A stretch of DNA of 64,000 bases from Lachnospiraceae bacterium (GCA_009911185.1 QXWW01000018.1:1-64000), one strand, 5' to 3'; shown: positions 26,910-36,632, counted from the first letter of the stretch. The notes: generated from the sequence alone by a model not told the origin. Made by a program: numbers and translations.

Positions 26910-29900
26910 TTACTTCACTTTTATTTTCTTTTGTGCACTATAAGCGCCGTATACTGTATTATCTTTGACATTTTTATAAGCACGTACCCTGATATAATAA
27001 GTTTTACCACTCTTTAATTTTTTCAAAGTAAGCTTCGTTTTATTTCCCTTAACCGTCTTCGTCTCCGCATTTTTCATACTTTTCTTCAACGAATACTGAA
27101 CTTCATAGCCGGATGCGCCGCTCTGCGTCTTCCAGGATACCTGAAGCTGCTTTTTCGCCTTACTCTTCGGCTTATTCTGCGTTACCTTTTTCAGTGTCGC
27201 AGTTTGCTGTGAATTTTTTAACTTCTCGTATTCCTCCTGCACCCTTTTCAGTTCGTCCTGCGCCTGCTTCAACGCCGCCTGAGAATTTGTCTTTCCGCTC
27301 TCTGAATCTTTAAGCTGTGTTTTCGCCGTCTCAAGCTCTTGCTTTATCGTATTCAGTGTCTGCTGCAGCTCCGTTTTCACTTTATCAAGCTCTTTCTTAG
27401 AAGTATTTTCCAGCTCTTTCAGCTGTTCCTTCACTTCTCCAAGCTCCTGCTGCGCCTGATCCACCGTTTTTTGAGCCTCATCTACCTCAACTGCAACCGT
27501 TTGATTCATTTTCAGATCATCCGAAGCCGCTCCTACATAAATCACGCGTTCCTGTTCTGCCACAGTCCATTTGTCTTTTGTTCCATCGCTGCGTATATTT
27601 AATTTTTCCTGATTGGTATTCCAATAAGAAAGAGAACGCTCAGAAATATGAATGGTTACCCTTCTTGTCTCGCCCGGCTGTATATTTTTTACCTTCTGGT
27701 AGCCTGCAAGCTGATATTTAGAACTCTGTATTCCTTCCGGAAGATCCGTTGCTTTTCCAAGATAGATCTGCGCTACTTCACTTCCTGCCACACTTCCTGT
27801 ATTTTTCAGGTTAAATGTCACGTCATAGCCAACCCGTTCTCCATTTTTCCTGCTTTCCGCCACTTTCATATCGCTGTATGCAAACGTAGTATAGGAAAGT
27901 CCATGACCAAAATCAAACTGCGGCTCAACGTTATTTTCGTCATACCAGCGGTATCCTGTATTAATACCTTCAGAAAAGGTTGTCGTATTGGGACTTCCGC
28001 CTCCAAATCCCGGCATTCCTCCCGGACCTTCAGCGGGAGCGCCTGTTCCGTCTCCTTTCCAGTTGTCATCCGCTTCAAACTGACTCCACAATTCATCCGA
28101 ATAGGTAATCAAGGTATCGGTATCCTTTTTGGGGATCGTGTAAGCAAGCTTTCCGCTTGGATTTACTGCTCCGGTCAAAATTTCTGCCGTTGCCACGCCG
28201 CCGCGCTGTCCGGGATAATACATTTCCAATACGGCGTCCACGTCGTTAATCCAGTTTTCCATAACCACCGCTGAATCATTGTTTAATACAACTACCGCTT
28301 TATGGCCTGCATCGTGCGCTGCTTTTGCAACATCTTGAATCATCTTTTCCTGATCGCTGCTCAGTTTTAATGTAACTGCCGTTCTGTCATCGCCTTTCGG
28401 ATCGCTTACTTTTGCATAAGCGAAAATTACTACGGTGTCATTGGTCTTTGCCGCATTGATTGCATTATCCACATTTGCCTTTTTCTGACTGGGCGTTACC
28501 CATGCTAAGCCCACCTGCATATCCTTGTTTTCAATTCGGGGCATTTTCTGAACCTGGCCGCCCCATCCTGCTCCTTCTCCATCGGCGTTCATGGAGGCAA
28601 GAAGAATCTTGTAGCGTTTGCCCTGTGTAAGAGTTACGGCTGCCGTAGAGAGATTTTCTCCCGTTTCAGATGGAATTGTGCTGCCATAGTATTGGGTTCC
28701 CTGATTTGCACTTGCGCCTGAGGCTGAACCAATAGATTTCCAGCCGCTTTCTTCTTCCGCGGATTCCTCATAAACGGCCAGAGCCGCTCTTGCGCCCATA
28801 CTCTGCAAAATGATGCTGTACTCTCCGCTTTCCGGAGCCTCCAGATAAGTTTCCCAGGTATACGCCGGATTAGAGGTAAACGGAAATGCATTTCCACCTT
28901 CTGCATTTACATAGGTCTTAGAATTGGTGTTAAAATCAATAACCTCATCCACCTGGCAGACTTCTCCGATTTCATGCCCTTCCATTGCATACTTTGGAAC
29001 GCTGTTGCTGACAAACTGTCCCTGTACAACGCCTCCGGTTTCTTCACTCTGCCCGGTTCCATAAGTACGCTGCGCGCCATGCGTATTTCCGTCTTTTGTA
29101 GTATAGAGATTGTCTGTAGGAATAATGGTTCCTTTCAGGTCATTGTATACCTGCCCTTCTACCTTATCCGTGCCTAAAAGTTTACACAGTTCCTCATAAG
29201 GACTTGTCATAGCGCTGACAGCGCCATAAGAACGCTCGCCGCCAATCCCCGGGATTAACGTCATACCATTCACGCCCACAACTGCAACGCTCTTTTCGCC
29301 TGAGAGCGGAAGCGCATTATTTTCGTTCTTTAACAGAACGCCTCCCTGTTCTGCAACCTCCTGAACTGCCGCATTGCTTTCCTCATAGAGACTTGCCAGC
29401 GCCTCATTATTCGTACCTGGCAAAATAAGCTCCGTCCGTCCCTGTTCTTCATTTAATTTTCCATTGGAGTCAAATCCAACCCAGGTCAGATAACCGCCTT
29501 TTCCGTACGCCCGCAAAATACGGCTTACAGCCTGGTCTACTGTGGCGTCCGCTTCTTCCCGCGTCATTTTTCCATCAGCCACCTGTTTGTCTGTGCTTTC
29601 CTTGTTGTTCTTACTCAGGCTGGGCATCTCAATGTCCGTTCCTTTATTCAGCGTATAACCGTCATTTCCGCCCCAATCTGTAATGGTAAAATAATCATAT
29701 CCCCACATATCCCGCAAAACATCCTGCTGCAGATAGGTATTGGCGGAAGCCATCGTCCCATTAATCGCGTTATAAGAAGACATCAGTCCCAAAGCGCCGC
29801 CTTCTTTAATTGCAGATTCAAATCCCGGCAGGTAGGTCTCATGCAGCGCCTGCTCAGATACTTTTACATTTGTGCTGGTTCCCGGAGTTGCATTCTGTGC

Positions 29901-30548
29901 AAATGCCGCGTAATGCTTCATTACGGCAATGCCGCCATTTTTCTGCATTCCTCTTGTCAGATCGTCCGCCAGGCTTGACAGCAGATAAGAATCCTCTCCC
30001 ATCTGATCCTTCGTACGTCCAAACTGGGGTGCTCTTTGGATATCCAACTGTGCGCCAAGCAAAAAGGCGCCTCCAATCGCCACATTTTCTTTTCCGACTG
30101 CTTCGCCGTATTTTTCTGCCATTGTCTCGTCCCAGGTGGCCGCCAGCATCTGCTCCTGGGGCGGATTGGTCGTGTCCTTTGGATAAAGAACGCCGGCGGG
30201 TCCGTCATACATTTTAATCATCGGCACGCCGAATCTGGGCACGCCCTTTAAAAATCCTGCGTTTCCTTCCGTGTCACCGGTCCCGTTCCCGCCTAAGAAT
30301 GTGTATTTCTCTTCTTCTGTCATGCCTGCAACCAATGCCTGCACTTTTTTCTCGATAAGTGCGTCGTCGTCTTCCGGTATTACGTACTTAATATCGTATT
30401 TATCCGGAAACTTTCCAGTAAATACAAAGGATGCGTCCTGCTCCGCCGCATAAACCGCATATTCCATTCCAGTTCCCTGGAACGCGGATACTGCCATCAT
30501 CACGGCCATAGCCATGGCCGTAATCCGGCGCTTTGTCTTTGTCTTCAT
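26910..30548 (-). CDS. Secreted glycoside hydrolase family 3 enzyme with coiled coil and Fn3 domain
   Basis: Beta-glucosidase-type hydrolase of 1212 residues. Signal peptide at 1-35 (ends near AVYAAEQ). The GH3 N-terminal barrel carries the nucleophile Asp291 in TITDWGG. An inserted PA14/CBM-like beta domain at about 540-640 lies inside the GH3 C-terminal domain, and an Fn3-like GH3 cap follows. Unusually, the end is a coiled coil of about 90 residues (VDQAQQELGEVKEQLKELEN and on), then a fibronectin III domain (SGASGYEVQYSLKKS...YYIRVRAY). There is no LPXTG signal or membrane helix, so release or non-covalent wall binding is likely. Divergent from the LytTR system, which may regulate it. Substrate unknown. 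Confidence 0.9.
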   Translation of the reverse strand: MKTKTKRRITAMAMAVMMAVSAFQGTGMEYAVYAAEQDASFVFTGKFPDKYDIKYVIPEDDDALIEKKVQALVAGMTEEEKYTFLGGNGTGDTEGNAGFLKGVPRFGVPMIKMYDGPAGVLYPKDTTNPPQEQMLAATWDETMAEKYGEAVGKENVAIGGAFLLGAQLDIQRAPQFGRTKDQMGEDSYLLSSLADDLTRGMQKNGGIAVMKHYAAFAQNATPGTSTNVKVSEQALHETYLPGFESAIKEGGALGLMSSYNAINGTMASANTYLQQDVLRDMWGYDYFTITDWGGNDGYTLNKGTDIEMPSLSKNNKESTDKQVADGKMTREEADATVDQAVSRILRAYGKGGYLTWVGFDSNGKLNEEQGRTELILPGTNNEALASLYEESNAAVQEVAEQGGVLLKNENNALPLSGEKSVAVVGVNGMTLIPGIGGERSYGAVSAMTSPYEELCKLLGTDKVEGQVYNDLKGTIIPTDNLYTTKDGNTHGAQRTYGTGQSEETGGVVQGQFVSNSVPKYAMEGHEIGEVCQVDEVIDFNTNSKTYVNAEGGNAFPFTSNPAYTWETYLEAPESGEYSIILQSMGARAALAVYEESAEEESGWKSIGSASGASANQGTQYYGSTIPSETGENLSTAAVTLTQGKRYKILLASMNADGEGAGWGGQVQKMPRIENKDMQVGLAWVTPSQKKANVDNAINAAKTNDTVVIFAYAKVSDPKGDDRTAVTLKLSSDQEKMIQDVAKAAHDAGHKAVVVLNNDSAVVMENWINDVDAVLEMYYPGQRGGVATAEILTGAVNPSGKLAYTIPKKDTDTLITYSDELWSQFEADDNWKGDGTGAPAEGPGGMPGFGGGSPNTTTFSEGINTGYRWYDENNVEPQFDFGHGLSYTTFAYSDMKVAESRKNGERVGYDVTFNLKNTGSVAGSEVAQIYLGKATDLPEGIQSSKYQLAGYQKVKNIQPGETRRVTIHISERSLSYWNTNQEKLNIRSDGTKDKWTVAEQERVIYVGAASDDLKMNQTVAVEVDEAQKTVDQAQQELGEVKEQLKELENTSKKELDKVKTELQQTLNTIKQELETAKTQLKDSESGKTNSQAALKQAQDELKRVQEEYEKLKNSQQTATLKKVTQNKPKSKAKKQLQVSWKTQSGASGYEVQYSLKKSMKNAETKTVKGNKTKLTLKKLKSGKTYYIRVRAYKNVKDNTVYGAYSAQKKIKVK

Positions 30549-30654
30549 GTTAAATCCTCCCTTTTCTTTTATGAGATAAATGTAACACAGTAAAACTCCT
30601 CGCTCAACAGACTTGTCGTATCCTGAATATATAGGTGCGAATCATCCGGTTTTG

Positions 30655-30712
30655 TCGTGAAATGCTTTTATACGGCGTGAAATTTGACAAGCATTTTACG
30701 ATTTGTTATAAT
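30655..30712 (+). promoter_or_regulatory. Promoter of the LytTR/GHKL operon with paired direct repeats
   Basis: TTGACA (30684-30689), 17-base spacer, TATAAT (30707-30712). Just upstream are two direct repeats of CGTGAAAT (30656-30663 and 30676-30683) exactly 20 bases apart, the two-turn spacing used by LytTR DNA-binding domains, the second abutting the -35. Self-activation by the encoded response regulator is likely. Confidence 0.7.
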
Positions 30713-30748
30713 TTATTTGTATATATTCTCTTTTCAGGAGGAAGGATT

Positions 30749-31465
30749 ATGTATCATATTGCCATATGCGACGATGAATTTACAACCATCAATTACTATT
30801 ATGAACAGCTTACGCGGCTTTTTCAAAAACTGGACGTAAGCTGTTCCATTGACATGTTTACAGACAGTGGAAAATTGCTTTCTGCGCTCTATGAAGAGAA
30901 ACGCTGGGACATCTATTTTCTGGATATTGACATGCCGTTAGTAAACGGTTTAAGCCTTGGCAGGAAAATACGGGAAATTGACGCAAACTGCTATATTATT
31001 TACATTTCCATTCACAGAGAACGTGTTTTTGATTCTCTGGAAATAAAGCCGTTCCGCTTTATCCCCAAAGATGAATTTTCTTCCCGCATTGAACCCTGTA
31101 TTAAAGATTTGCTCGCTGAATGCCAAAATGAATCAGAATCAAATTTTATCGTTTTAGAAAGCAGCTCTGCCATATACCGCTATCGGATTTCAGATATTAT
31201 CTATGCGCAGAGCATGGACAAATACGTCACTCTGTTTCTGCCCGATCAGGAGCAGACGGAAGCAATCCGCTACCGGATATCCGAATTAGAAAAAAAGCTT
31301 GCCAAACACGGTTTTATCCGTATTCATAAAAGTTATCTGGTAAATTATCAATACATAAAAAGTATACACCCTTCCGGCATCTTTTTAGTTAATGGCAAAA
31401 CGCTTCCTTTAAGCCGTATCCGTTTAAACGATATCAAAACTACATTTCGGAGGCTGACTTTATGA
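30749..31465 (+). CDS. LytTR-family response regulator
   Basis: Two-component response regulator. Receiver domain at 1-120: CDDE acidic pocket near residue 8 and phospho-acceptor Asp59 in FLDIDMP. LytTR DNA-binding domain at about 140-238 (RIHKSYLVNYQYIKSI, LPLSRIRLNDI). The start is the ATG at 30749, preceded by AGGAGGAAGG; the longer upstream frame lies before the promoter. 238 residues. Coupled to the kinase by an ATGA overlap. Likely targets are its own promoter and perhaps the divergent GH3 gene. Confidence 0.93.
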   Translation: MYHIAICDDEFTTINYYYEQLTRLFQKLDVSCSIDMFTDSGKLLSALYEEKRWDIYFLDIDMPLVNGLSLGRKIREIDANCYIIYISIHRERVFDSLEIKPFRFIPKDEFSSRIEPCIKDLLAECQNESESNFIVLESSSAIYRYRISDIIYAQSMDKYVTLFLPDQEQTEAIRYRISELEKKLAKHGFIRIHKSYLVNYQYIKSIHPSGIFLVNGKTLPLSRIRLNDIKTTFRRLTL

Positions 31466-32760
31466 CTCCTTTCCATACTGAAATCATCTATCTGTCGCTT
31501 GCACTGGAAGCCCTTTTAGGACTTTTTCTGCTGAATTATATGTTTGAAAAAAAAGAGTTCCCTCTTCGCAGGGTTTTTCATATTGTGTATTTTACACTGT
31601 ATATCTCCGCAATGATTTTTCAGGATATCTGGAGTCATTTACACAATACCGATATTTACTTCTTATTTCTTCTCCTGCATATTTTCTTCCTGTTTTCCTA
31701 TGCGCTTATTTTTTGCCGGGGAAAATTTATTTTTAAAGTGTTTCTTTCCCTTATCTTTGTGTCTTTCATCACGCTTGACAGCTCCCCTGTCATGCTGCTG
31801 CGGGAGACGTTTCATATTCCTGTCTTTCTTGGAGGCGCTTTTTTTAAAATATCTTCCAGCCTGCTTCTGTTACTGCTTACTATGTTTATGTTAAAATTTA
31901 AAATGGATACCACCCTTTCCTACCCTTCTTCCTACTATATCACCATGATTGTCACGCCCATTCTCAATATGACGGTGATTACCCTGCTGAAAAATTATTA
32001 CTCTGTCTTCCCTTATGCAACTCTGACTTCTTGTTTTACGCTTCTTTTAGAACTGCTGATTTACTTCATGATTTGGCAGGGTGCAAAAGAATACGAAAAA
32101 AATATTCGGCTCAGTCTGATTCAGCAGCAGCGGCAATACCAAAACCAGCATATGGAAGAACTGGCAAACATTGTTACAGATTACCATCAGCTCCGCCATG
32201 ATATGAAAAATCATTTCGCCTGTATGGACCGCCTTTTAAGCCAGGAAAAATATACGGAATTAAAAGAATATTTCTACTCTTTAAGCAACACGCTCTACGC
32301 CTTGGACAATCAGATTGAAACAGGTAATGAGATCGCAAATCAGGTAATCAATATCAAATATGCCACAGCCCATCAACTGAATATCCCTATGGAAATCCAG
32401 GCTGCTTTACCAAAACATCTAAATATCCCGGATCATCTTTTTTGCGCCGTTCTTTCCAATCTTTTGGACAATGCCATAGAAGCTTCTGAAAAAATTGAGC
32501 GGCCTTCTGTCTTCGTCAAGCTGCATTTGGTAAACGATTATCTATCCATTACCGTAAAAAACCGCATTGAACATTGGCAGCGAAATTCCGCCCTCAGCCG
32601 TAAGACAACGAAATCCAAACCACATCTGCACGGGCTTGGACTACGTATTGTACATGACACTGTTTTAACTTTCAATGGTATCGAATCTTACGAGATTATC
32701 GGGGACGAATACATCGCCAGTATTATGCTCTGTCTGGAAAATACTGCTGAGGATACCTGA
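31462..32760 (+). CDS. AgrC-like sensor histidine kinase (GHKL)
   Basis: About six transmembrane helices in residues 1-200, then a dimerisation helix with the phospho-acceptor His246 in RHDMKNH, and a GHKL ATPase domain (NLLDNAIEASEK N-box, LGLRIV G-box). 432 residues. No large extracellular sensor, so it fits the AgrC/peptide-sensing group, but no AgrB or AgrD-like gene is adjacent. Partner of the preceding response regulator. Confidence 0.9.
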   Translation: MTPFHTEIIYLSLALEALLGLFLLNYMFEKKEFPLRRVFHIVYFTLYISAMIFQDIWSHLHNTDIYFLFLLLHIFFLFSYALIFCRGKFIFKVFLSLIFVSFITLDSSPVMLLRETFHIPVFLGGAFFKISSSLLLLLLTMFMLKFKMDTTLSYPSSYYITMIVTPILNMTVITLLKNYYSVFPYATLTSCFTLLLELLIYFMIWQGAKEYEKNIRLSLIQQQRQYQNQHMEELANIVTDYHQLRHDMKNHFACMDRLLSQEKYTELKEYFYSLSNTLYALDNQIETGNEIANQVINIKYATAHQLNIPMEIQAALPKHLNIPDHLFCAVLSNLLDNAIEASEKIERPSVFVKLHLVNDYLSITVKNRIEHWQRNSALSRKTTKSKPHLHGLGLRIVHDTVLTFNGIESYEIIGDEYIASIMLCLENTAEDT

Positions 32761-32861
32761 AACGCCGTTTCACCACGCACAGAAATATCCGCGTTCCCCG
32801 CAGACACAGCGGGTCGATATGCGCGGCAGCCCCCGGCAAGTTCCGATATGCCGGCCTGTCA

Positions 32862-33380
32862 CTACAGGCATTCTTTATTTTCCAGTACCATTTCTATACA
32901 ATTCCAGGTCTCGCCCATGCAGCGGTAACTCTCCCTGGTTTCCAGCTCTACTTCCTGAAAACCGCAGCTTCTGTAACAGCGTATGGCGGCAATATTATTC
33001 TCAAACACGCCCAAAGAAATCTTCCTGGCCCTGGCAAACTCAAATGCATAACGGCTGGCTAAAGAAAGCATTTCCTTTCCATAGCCTCTGCCGCGTTTTC
33101 TGTCATCGACAATTACAAACCCCAGCCGCAGCTCTTCCAGGCTGTCTGCATCCGGGTAACGCATGGTAAAATGTCCGGCGACGCCTGAATCGTCAAACAT
33201 TGTCATACCCCAAATTCTCCCATTGTCTTTGTCCCTGTCATAATACGCATTCATATCCTCCGGCGTAAGGGGATAGCGATCATAACGGTCTGCGCTCCAC
33301 TGGCGAAACGCATACTCATTTGGCAGCCATTGCGTAATCGTCTGCGCATCACAGGCTTTATACGGTCTTAATCTCATCAT
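32862..33380 (-). CDS. GNAT-family N-acetyltransferase
   Basis: Acetyl-CoA-dependent acetyltransferase of 172 residues. The CoA-binding motif A reads VDDRKRGRGYGKEML and motif B AIRCYRSCGF, both standard. The substrate is not evident; the RimJ/RimL-like group is possible. AAGGTGA precedes the ATG pair. It follows a MATE gene by 18 bases and is probably the last gene of that operon. Confidence 0.88.
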   Translation of the reverse strand: MMRLRPYKACDAQTITQWLPNEYAFRQWSADRYDRYPLTPEDMNAYYDRDKDNGRIWGMTMFDDSGVAGHFTMRYPDADSLEELRLGFVIVDDRKRGRGYGKEMLSLASRYAFEFARARKISLGVFENNIAAIRCYRSCGFQEVELETRESYRCMGETWNCIEMVLENKECL

Positions 33381-33398
33381 AAAATCACCTTTCAGCTT

Positions 33399-34742
33399 TC
33401 AACTTATATTTGCCCTCGCCTGCTGTCTCCTTAACCAGAGAAACGCCGCTGCACAGATGAAAACAGACAGCAGTGATCCGCCCGGCGCGGCCAGCCCCAT
33501 AGGAAACAGGGTATCCGTAAAATACTTCGACGCCAGAAAAGCGCCCGGAACTCTCACGCAGATAATCGACAGAAAATTGTGCAAAAAAGAAATCCCGGAT
33601 CTTCCGTAAGCGCAAAAATATCCACTAAAAGAAAAATGAACACCCGCAAAAATGCAATCCCAGATATAGCCCTGCAGATATTGTTTCCCCAGCAAAATAA
33701 CTGCCGCATCTTCCGTAAATAATCCTACTACTGATGCAGCAATAAATTGCGTAACTATAGAAACAAGCAAACCATATCCGACCGTGATATACACGGCATA
33801 CCGCAGCGTCGAGGCCGCCCGTTCCTGTTTCCCCGCTCCGATATTCTGCGCAGATAGGGCGGAAACCGTTGACAGCATCGTGGAAGGCACCAGAAATACT
33901 ACGCCGATGATTTTTTCAACAATCCCCACTGCCGCCGCATCATGCAAGCCTCTGCGGTTGGCAATTACCGTAATTACAATAAATGCAATCTGGATAAAAC
34001 CATCCTGCAGCGCCACTGGAAGCCCGATTTTCAGAATCTGGCCCATGGTATGCGCCTGCGGCTTAAAATGCTGTTTTTTCAGCGTTATTCCTGTTTTTTG
34101 CCTGAGAATCACAGTTAAGGCCAGCAGTACACTGACCGTTTGGGATAACGTTGTCCCCAGAGCCGCGCCCGCCGCTCCCAAATGAAACACGCCGATAAAC
34201 AGGTAATCCAGAAAAATATTTGCAAGACACGCCACTCCAATAAAATACATAGGGCTTTTGGAATCTCCCAGCCCCCGGAACATAGCGCTTATTATATTAT
34301 AAGCCGTGATAAAAGGAATCCCTATAAAGCAGATCGTCAGGTAGGTAACAGCGTCCGCCGCCGCCTCACTGGGGGTAGACATCAAAGATACGACCGGATT
34401 CACCAGGAGCAGCAGCAAAACGGTAAATACGGCCGATACTCCCATAAACAGCGTAATGGTATTTCCGATGGCTGCAGAAGCCTGTTGGGGCTGCCGCGCT
34501 CCTACCGCTTTTCCAATCATCACCGTAGAACCCATGGCAAGCCCCACAATCATTACGGTCAGCATATGCATTACCTGACTCCCCACAGAAACCGCCGTGA
34601 TGCTGTCCACACCGTTAAATTGTCCAATAATAAACAAATCTGCCATCCCATATAAGGTCTGCAGAAAATAAGATAAGAGATATGGCAGCGAGAAAGATAC
34701 GATATTGCGAAACACGCTGCCAGAAGTTAGATTCTTTTCCAT
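33399..34742 (-). CDS. MATE-family efflux transporter
   Basis: Second MATE antiporter of the window, 447 residues, twelve helices. Family motifs: GQFNGVDSITAVSVGSQVMHML in the N half and EKIIGVVFLVPSTMLSTVSALSAQNIGAGKQERA in the C half. The start ATG at 34742 follows AAGGA; the longer frame upstream would overlap the protease gene. It lies 10 bases after the CPBP gene. No riboswitch-like leader here, unlike the exporter at 16721. Confidence 0.9.
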   Translation of the reverse strand: MEKNLTSGSVFRNIVSFSLPYLLSYFLQTLYGMADLFIIGQFNGVDSITAVSVGSQVMHMLTVMIVGLAMGSTVMIGKAVGARQPQQASAAIGNTITLFMGVSAVFTVLLLLLVNPVVSLMSTPSEAAADAVTYLTICFIGIPFITAYNIISAMFRGLGDSKSPMYFIGVACLANIFLDYLFIGVFHLGAAGAALGTTLSQTVSVLLALTVILRQKTGITLKKQHFKPQAHTMGQILKIGLPVALQDGFIQIAFIVITVIANRRGLHDAAAVGIVEKIIGVVFLVPSTMLSTVSALSAQNIGAGKQERAASTLRYAVYITVGYGLLVSIVTQFIAASVVGLFTEDAAVILLGKQYLQGYIWDCIFAGVHFSFSGYFCAYGRSGISFLHNFLSIICVRVPGAFLASKYFTDTLFPMGLAAPGGSLLSVFICAAAFLWLRRQQARANIS

Positions 34743-34752
34743 AATTTTGTCC

Positions 34753-35643
34753 TTATCCCTCCTCTGCCATGGACTTTTGGTTCTGCCGCGCAAACATGAA
34801 TGCAATTGCCAGGATAAGCAGCACGCCCGCAGCAAAAAACACTGCCGTCACTGCATAAAAGTCTGCGCTCCCCTGCTCCATTCCGGAAAACAGGCTGGTC
34901 CGCACCCGCAGCACGGCCATCAGATTCGCCCCTGTATGCGCCAGAAAGGCTCCGTAAATATGTCCGGCCTTTTCCATAAACCAGGCAAACAGAAACCCTA
35001 AAAGCCCGGCATAAATAAACTGTACCAAATTCATATGCAGTATGCCGAACAAAAAGGCGGAACCCGCCATGGCAATGATGCGGCTCTGCCTTTCCCGTCT
35101 CCCGCCCCGCTCTGTGTTTTGCCTATTTTGCAAAATCATCAAATCGCAAAGTCTGCCATAGACAACGCCGCGGTACAAAAGTTCCTCCAAAAATGGCGTC
35201 AACAGACAGGCTCCTAACAGTTCAAAAAGGATTCCTCCGGCAAAAAAATAGCTGTTAATCTTCTGATACCCTGGGGAACTCTCCTGCAAATTGGTAAGCA
35301 ATATCATATTATTCAGCGCAATTCCCAAAACTGCGCCTGTCAAAAACATGAAAAACCCAGTAACCGTTCTTTGCACGACAGACTTTTTTTCCAGTATCAA
35401 ATGCATACGCTCCCAAAACATTGTCGGCTGCGCCTGATCCTTCCGATAATACCCCGCAATAACAGGGATGGTTGCCGCCGTCGCCGCCGCTTGCAACATC
35501 ATATACTGTTCTTTGGGATCTGTCCCCCAAAATACTGCCAGCACTGCGAACAACGACGTCAGCAGATTCATGACGACAACAGATACAAGTATGGGGGAAA
35601 GCAGATTCCATAGTGAAAAAGCCAAACGCTTAGAATCATTCAT
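34753..35643 (-). CDS. CPBP-family intramembrane metalloprotease
   Basis: CAAX protease/bacteriocin-processing family. Motif 1 is FLEELLYRG (Glu-Glu-x3-Arg), motif 2 FGILHMN, motif 3 HTGAN. About seven to eight helices, 296 residues. The ATG overlaps the preceding gene region so closely (stop TGA at 35645-35647, ATG at 35643) that translation is coupled. Self-immunity or peptide processing is the known role in lantibiotic systems; no peptide gene was found here. Confidence 0.87.
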   Translation of the reverse strand: MNDSKRLAFSLWNLLSPILVSVVVMNLLTSLFAVLAVFWGTDPKEQYMMLQAAATAATIPVIAGYYRKDQAQPTMFWERMHLILEKKSVVQRTVTGFFMFLTGAVLGIALNNMILLTNLQESSPGYQKINSYFFAGGILFELLGACLLTPFLEELLYRGVVYGRLCDLMILQNRQNTERGGRRERQSRIIAMAGSAFLFGILHMNLVQFIYAGLLGFLFAWFMEKAGHIYGAFLAHTGANLMAVLRVRTSLFSGMEQGSADFYAVTAVFFAAGVLLILAIAFMFARQNQKSMAEEG

Positions 35644-35644
35644 C

Positions 35645-36463
35645 TCAACCTTCTTCTTTCTTTGAGTGACTGGCTTCCTGTGCCCCGGACGCCTCCTGCG
35701 GACGATCCAGCACTTCTACTCCGCTGGTCTCGTCCTCAATCTGCATCTGCGTCTGTTTTAATTTCGCATCCTGGGCAATGGCGCGCATAATCCGGTTCAC
35801 ATCCTCCGGGGAAAACATCCCGATTGCTTTCGCCAAATCCCCAATATTATCCCGGTTAAACACCAGGCAGCCCCCTTTTTCCAGAGAAACCGAAATGCAG
35901 TTATTGAGATTGGACACATCTCCCAGGCAAATGCGGTTATTCTCATAATCACACTGGAAGGTGACGCCATGATAAGTTACCGCGCCAGTCTCGTCAGCCA
36001 TTACAGAATAAGGCGCCTGCCGGTCCAGTCCCAGCAGCTTCCTGATCAATTCATCTGCAACCGCATCCTCTATGCTGTCCTGGATATCCGGCTTCTTTGG
36101 CTCTCCAAATTCCTCTTCACCGCCTGACTCCATCTCTTGCGTACTTCTGCCGCCGCGGCTTTTCAACAGCAATTGTTCCAATTGCTCCGCGGCTTTGGCG
36201 CTGCATCCCAGAATATATTCCTCCGTCTGCTCCCTCTTCTTATCCAGTGCCTCTTCCTTACGGTGTTCTAGGTCATCCCTGTATTCCAAAATGGCATAAT
36301 CCACCTTTTCCAACAATTTATCCCATTCTTTCTCAGAAAATTCCCCGATCGTCTTAGGCTTTTCCTGATTCTGCCCCGTCCTTTGCCTGTTATTTTTTGC
36401 AAAATCTGCTACTGCCTGTGAAAAATATCCGTTTCCGTAACTGCTCTGTACTCTGCTCAGCAT
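35645..36463 (-). CDS. Hypothetical protein, signal-less, Glu/Lys-rich
   Basis: Not recognised with confidence. 272 residues from the ATG at 36463, which follows GGAGG by seven bases. It begins MLSRVQSSYGNGYFSQAVADF, then a helical Lys/Glu stretch (about 40-110), then a compact C-terminal part (ADETGAVTYHGVTFQCDYENNRICLGDVSNLNNCIS) that looks like a small beta domain, and an acidic tail. No signal peptide or helix. Similar in build to the proteins at 47279 and 55042. It precedes the CPBP, MATE and GNAT genes as an apparent operon head. Confidence 0.7.
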   Translation of the reverse strand: MLSRVQSSYGNGYFSQAVADFAKNNRQRTGQNQEKPKTIGEFSEKEWDKLLEKVDYAILEYRDDLEHRKEEALDKKREQTEEYILGCSAKAAEQLEQLLLKSRGGRSTQEMESGGEEEFGEPKKPDIQDSIEDAVADELIRKLLGLDRQAPYSVMADETGAVTYHGVTFQCDYENNRICLGDVSNLNNCISVSLEKGGCLVFNRDNIGDLAKAIGMFSPEDVNRIMRAIAQDAKLKQTQMQIEDETSGVEVLDRPQEASGAQEASHSKKEEG

Positions 36464-36552
36464 TTTCGTTCCTCCATTCTTCCTGTGGGTGCGCATATTC
36501 TTTTATCAAATAAACACTTTTACACGTTCACTTAACAAGGTCTTTGCTATAG

Positions 36553-36592
36553 AAAAAATAGGCGCTTACCTCTTTCCCTGAGTATAAGCGCC
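36553..36592 (-). terminator. Terminator of the folate/LRR/MoxR/HAD operon
   Basis: On the minus strand AGGCGCTTA (36592-36584) pairs with TAAGCGCCT (36568-36560), followed by ATTTTTT. It lies about 40 bases after the stop of the HAD gene and closes the eight-gene run that begins with folC. Confidence 0.85.
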
Positions 36593-36632
36593 TTCCATAG
36601 CTGATATATATATCGGCAGAATCTGGAAATAC

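Noticed and set aside
32834-32880. Small hairpins (CCGGCA/TGCCGG, CCTGT/ACAGG) between the kinase and GNAT genes
   Set aside because: No T run; could be a weak terminator but not supportable.
34753-35643. Bacteriocin cluster around the CPBP protease
   Set aside because: No precursor peptide, modification enzyme or dedicated ABC exporter was found nearby.
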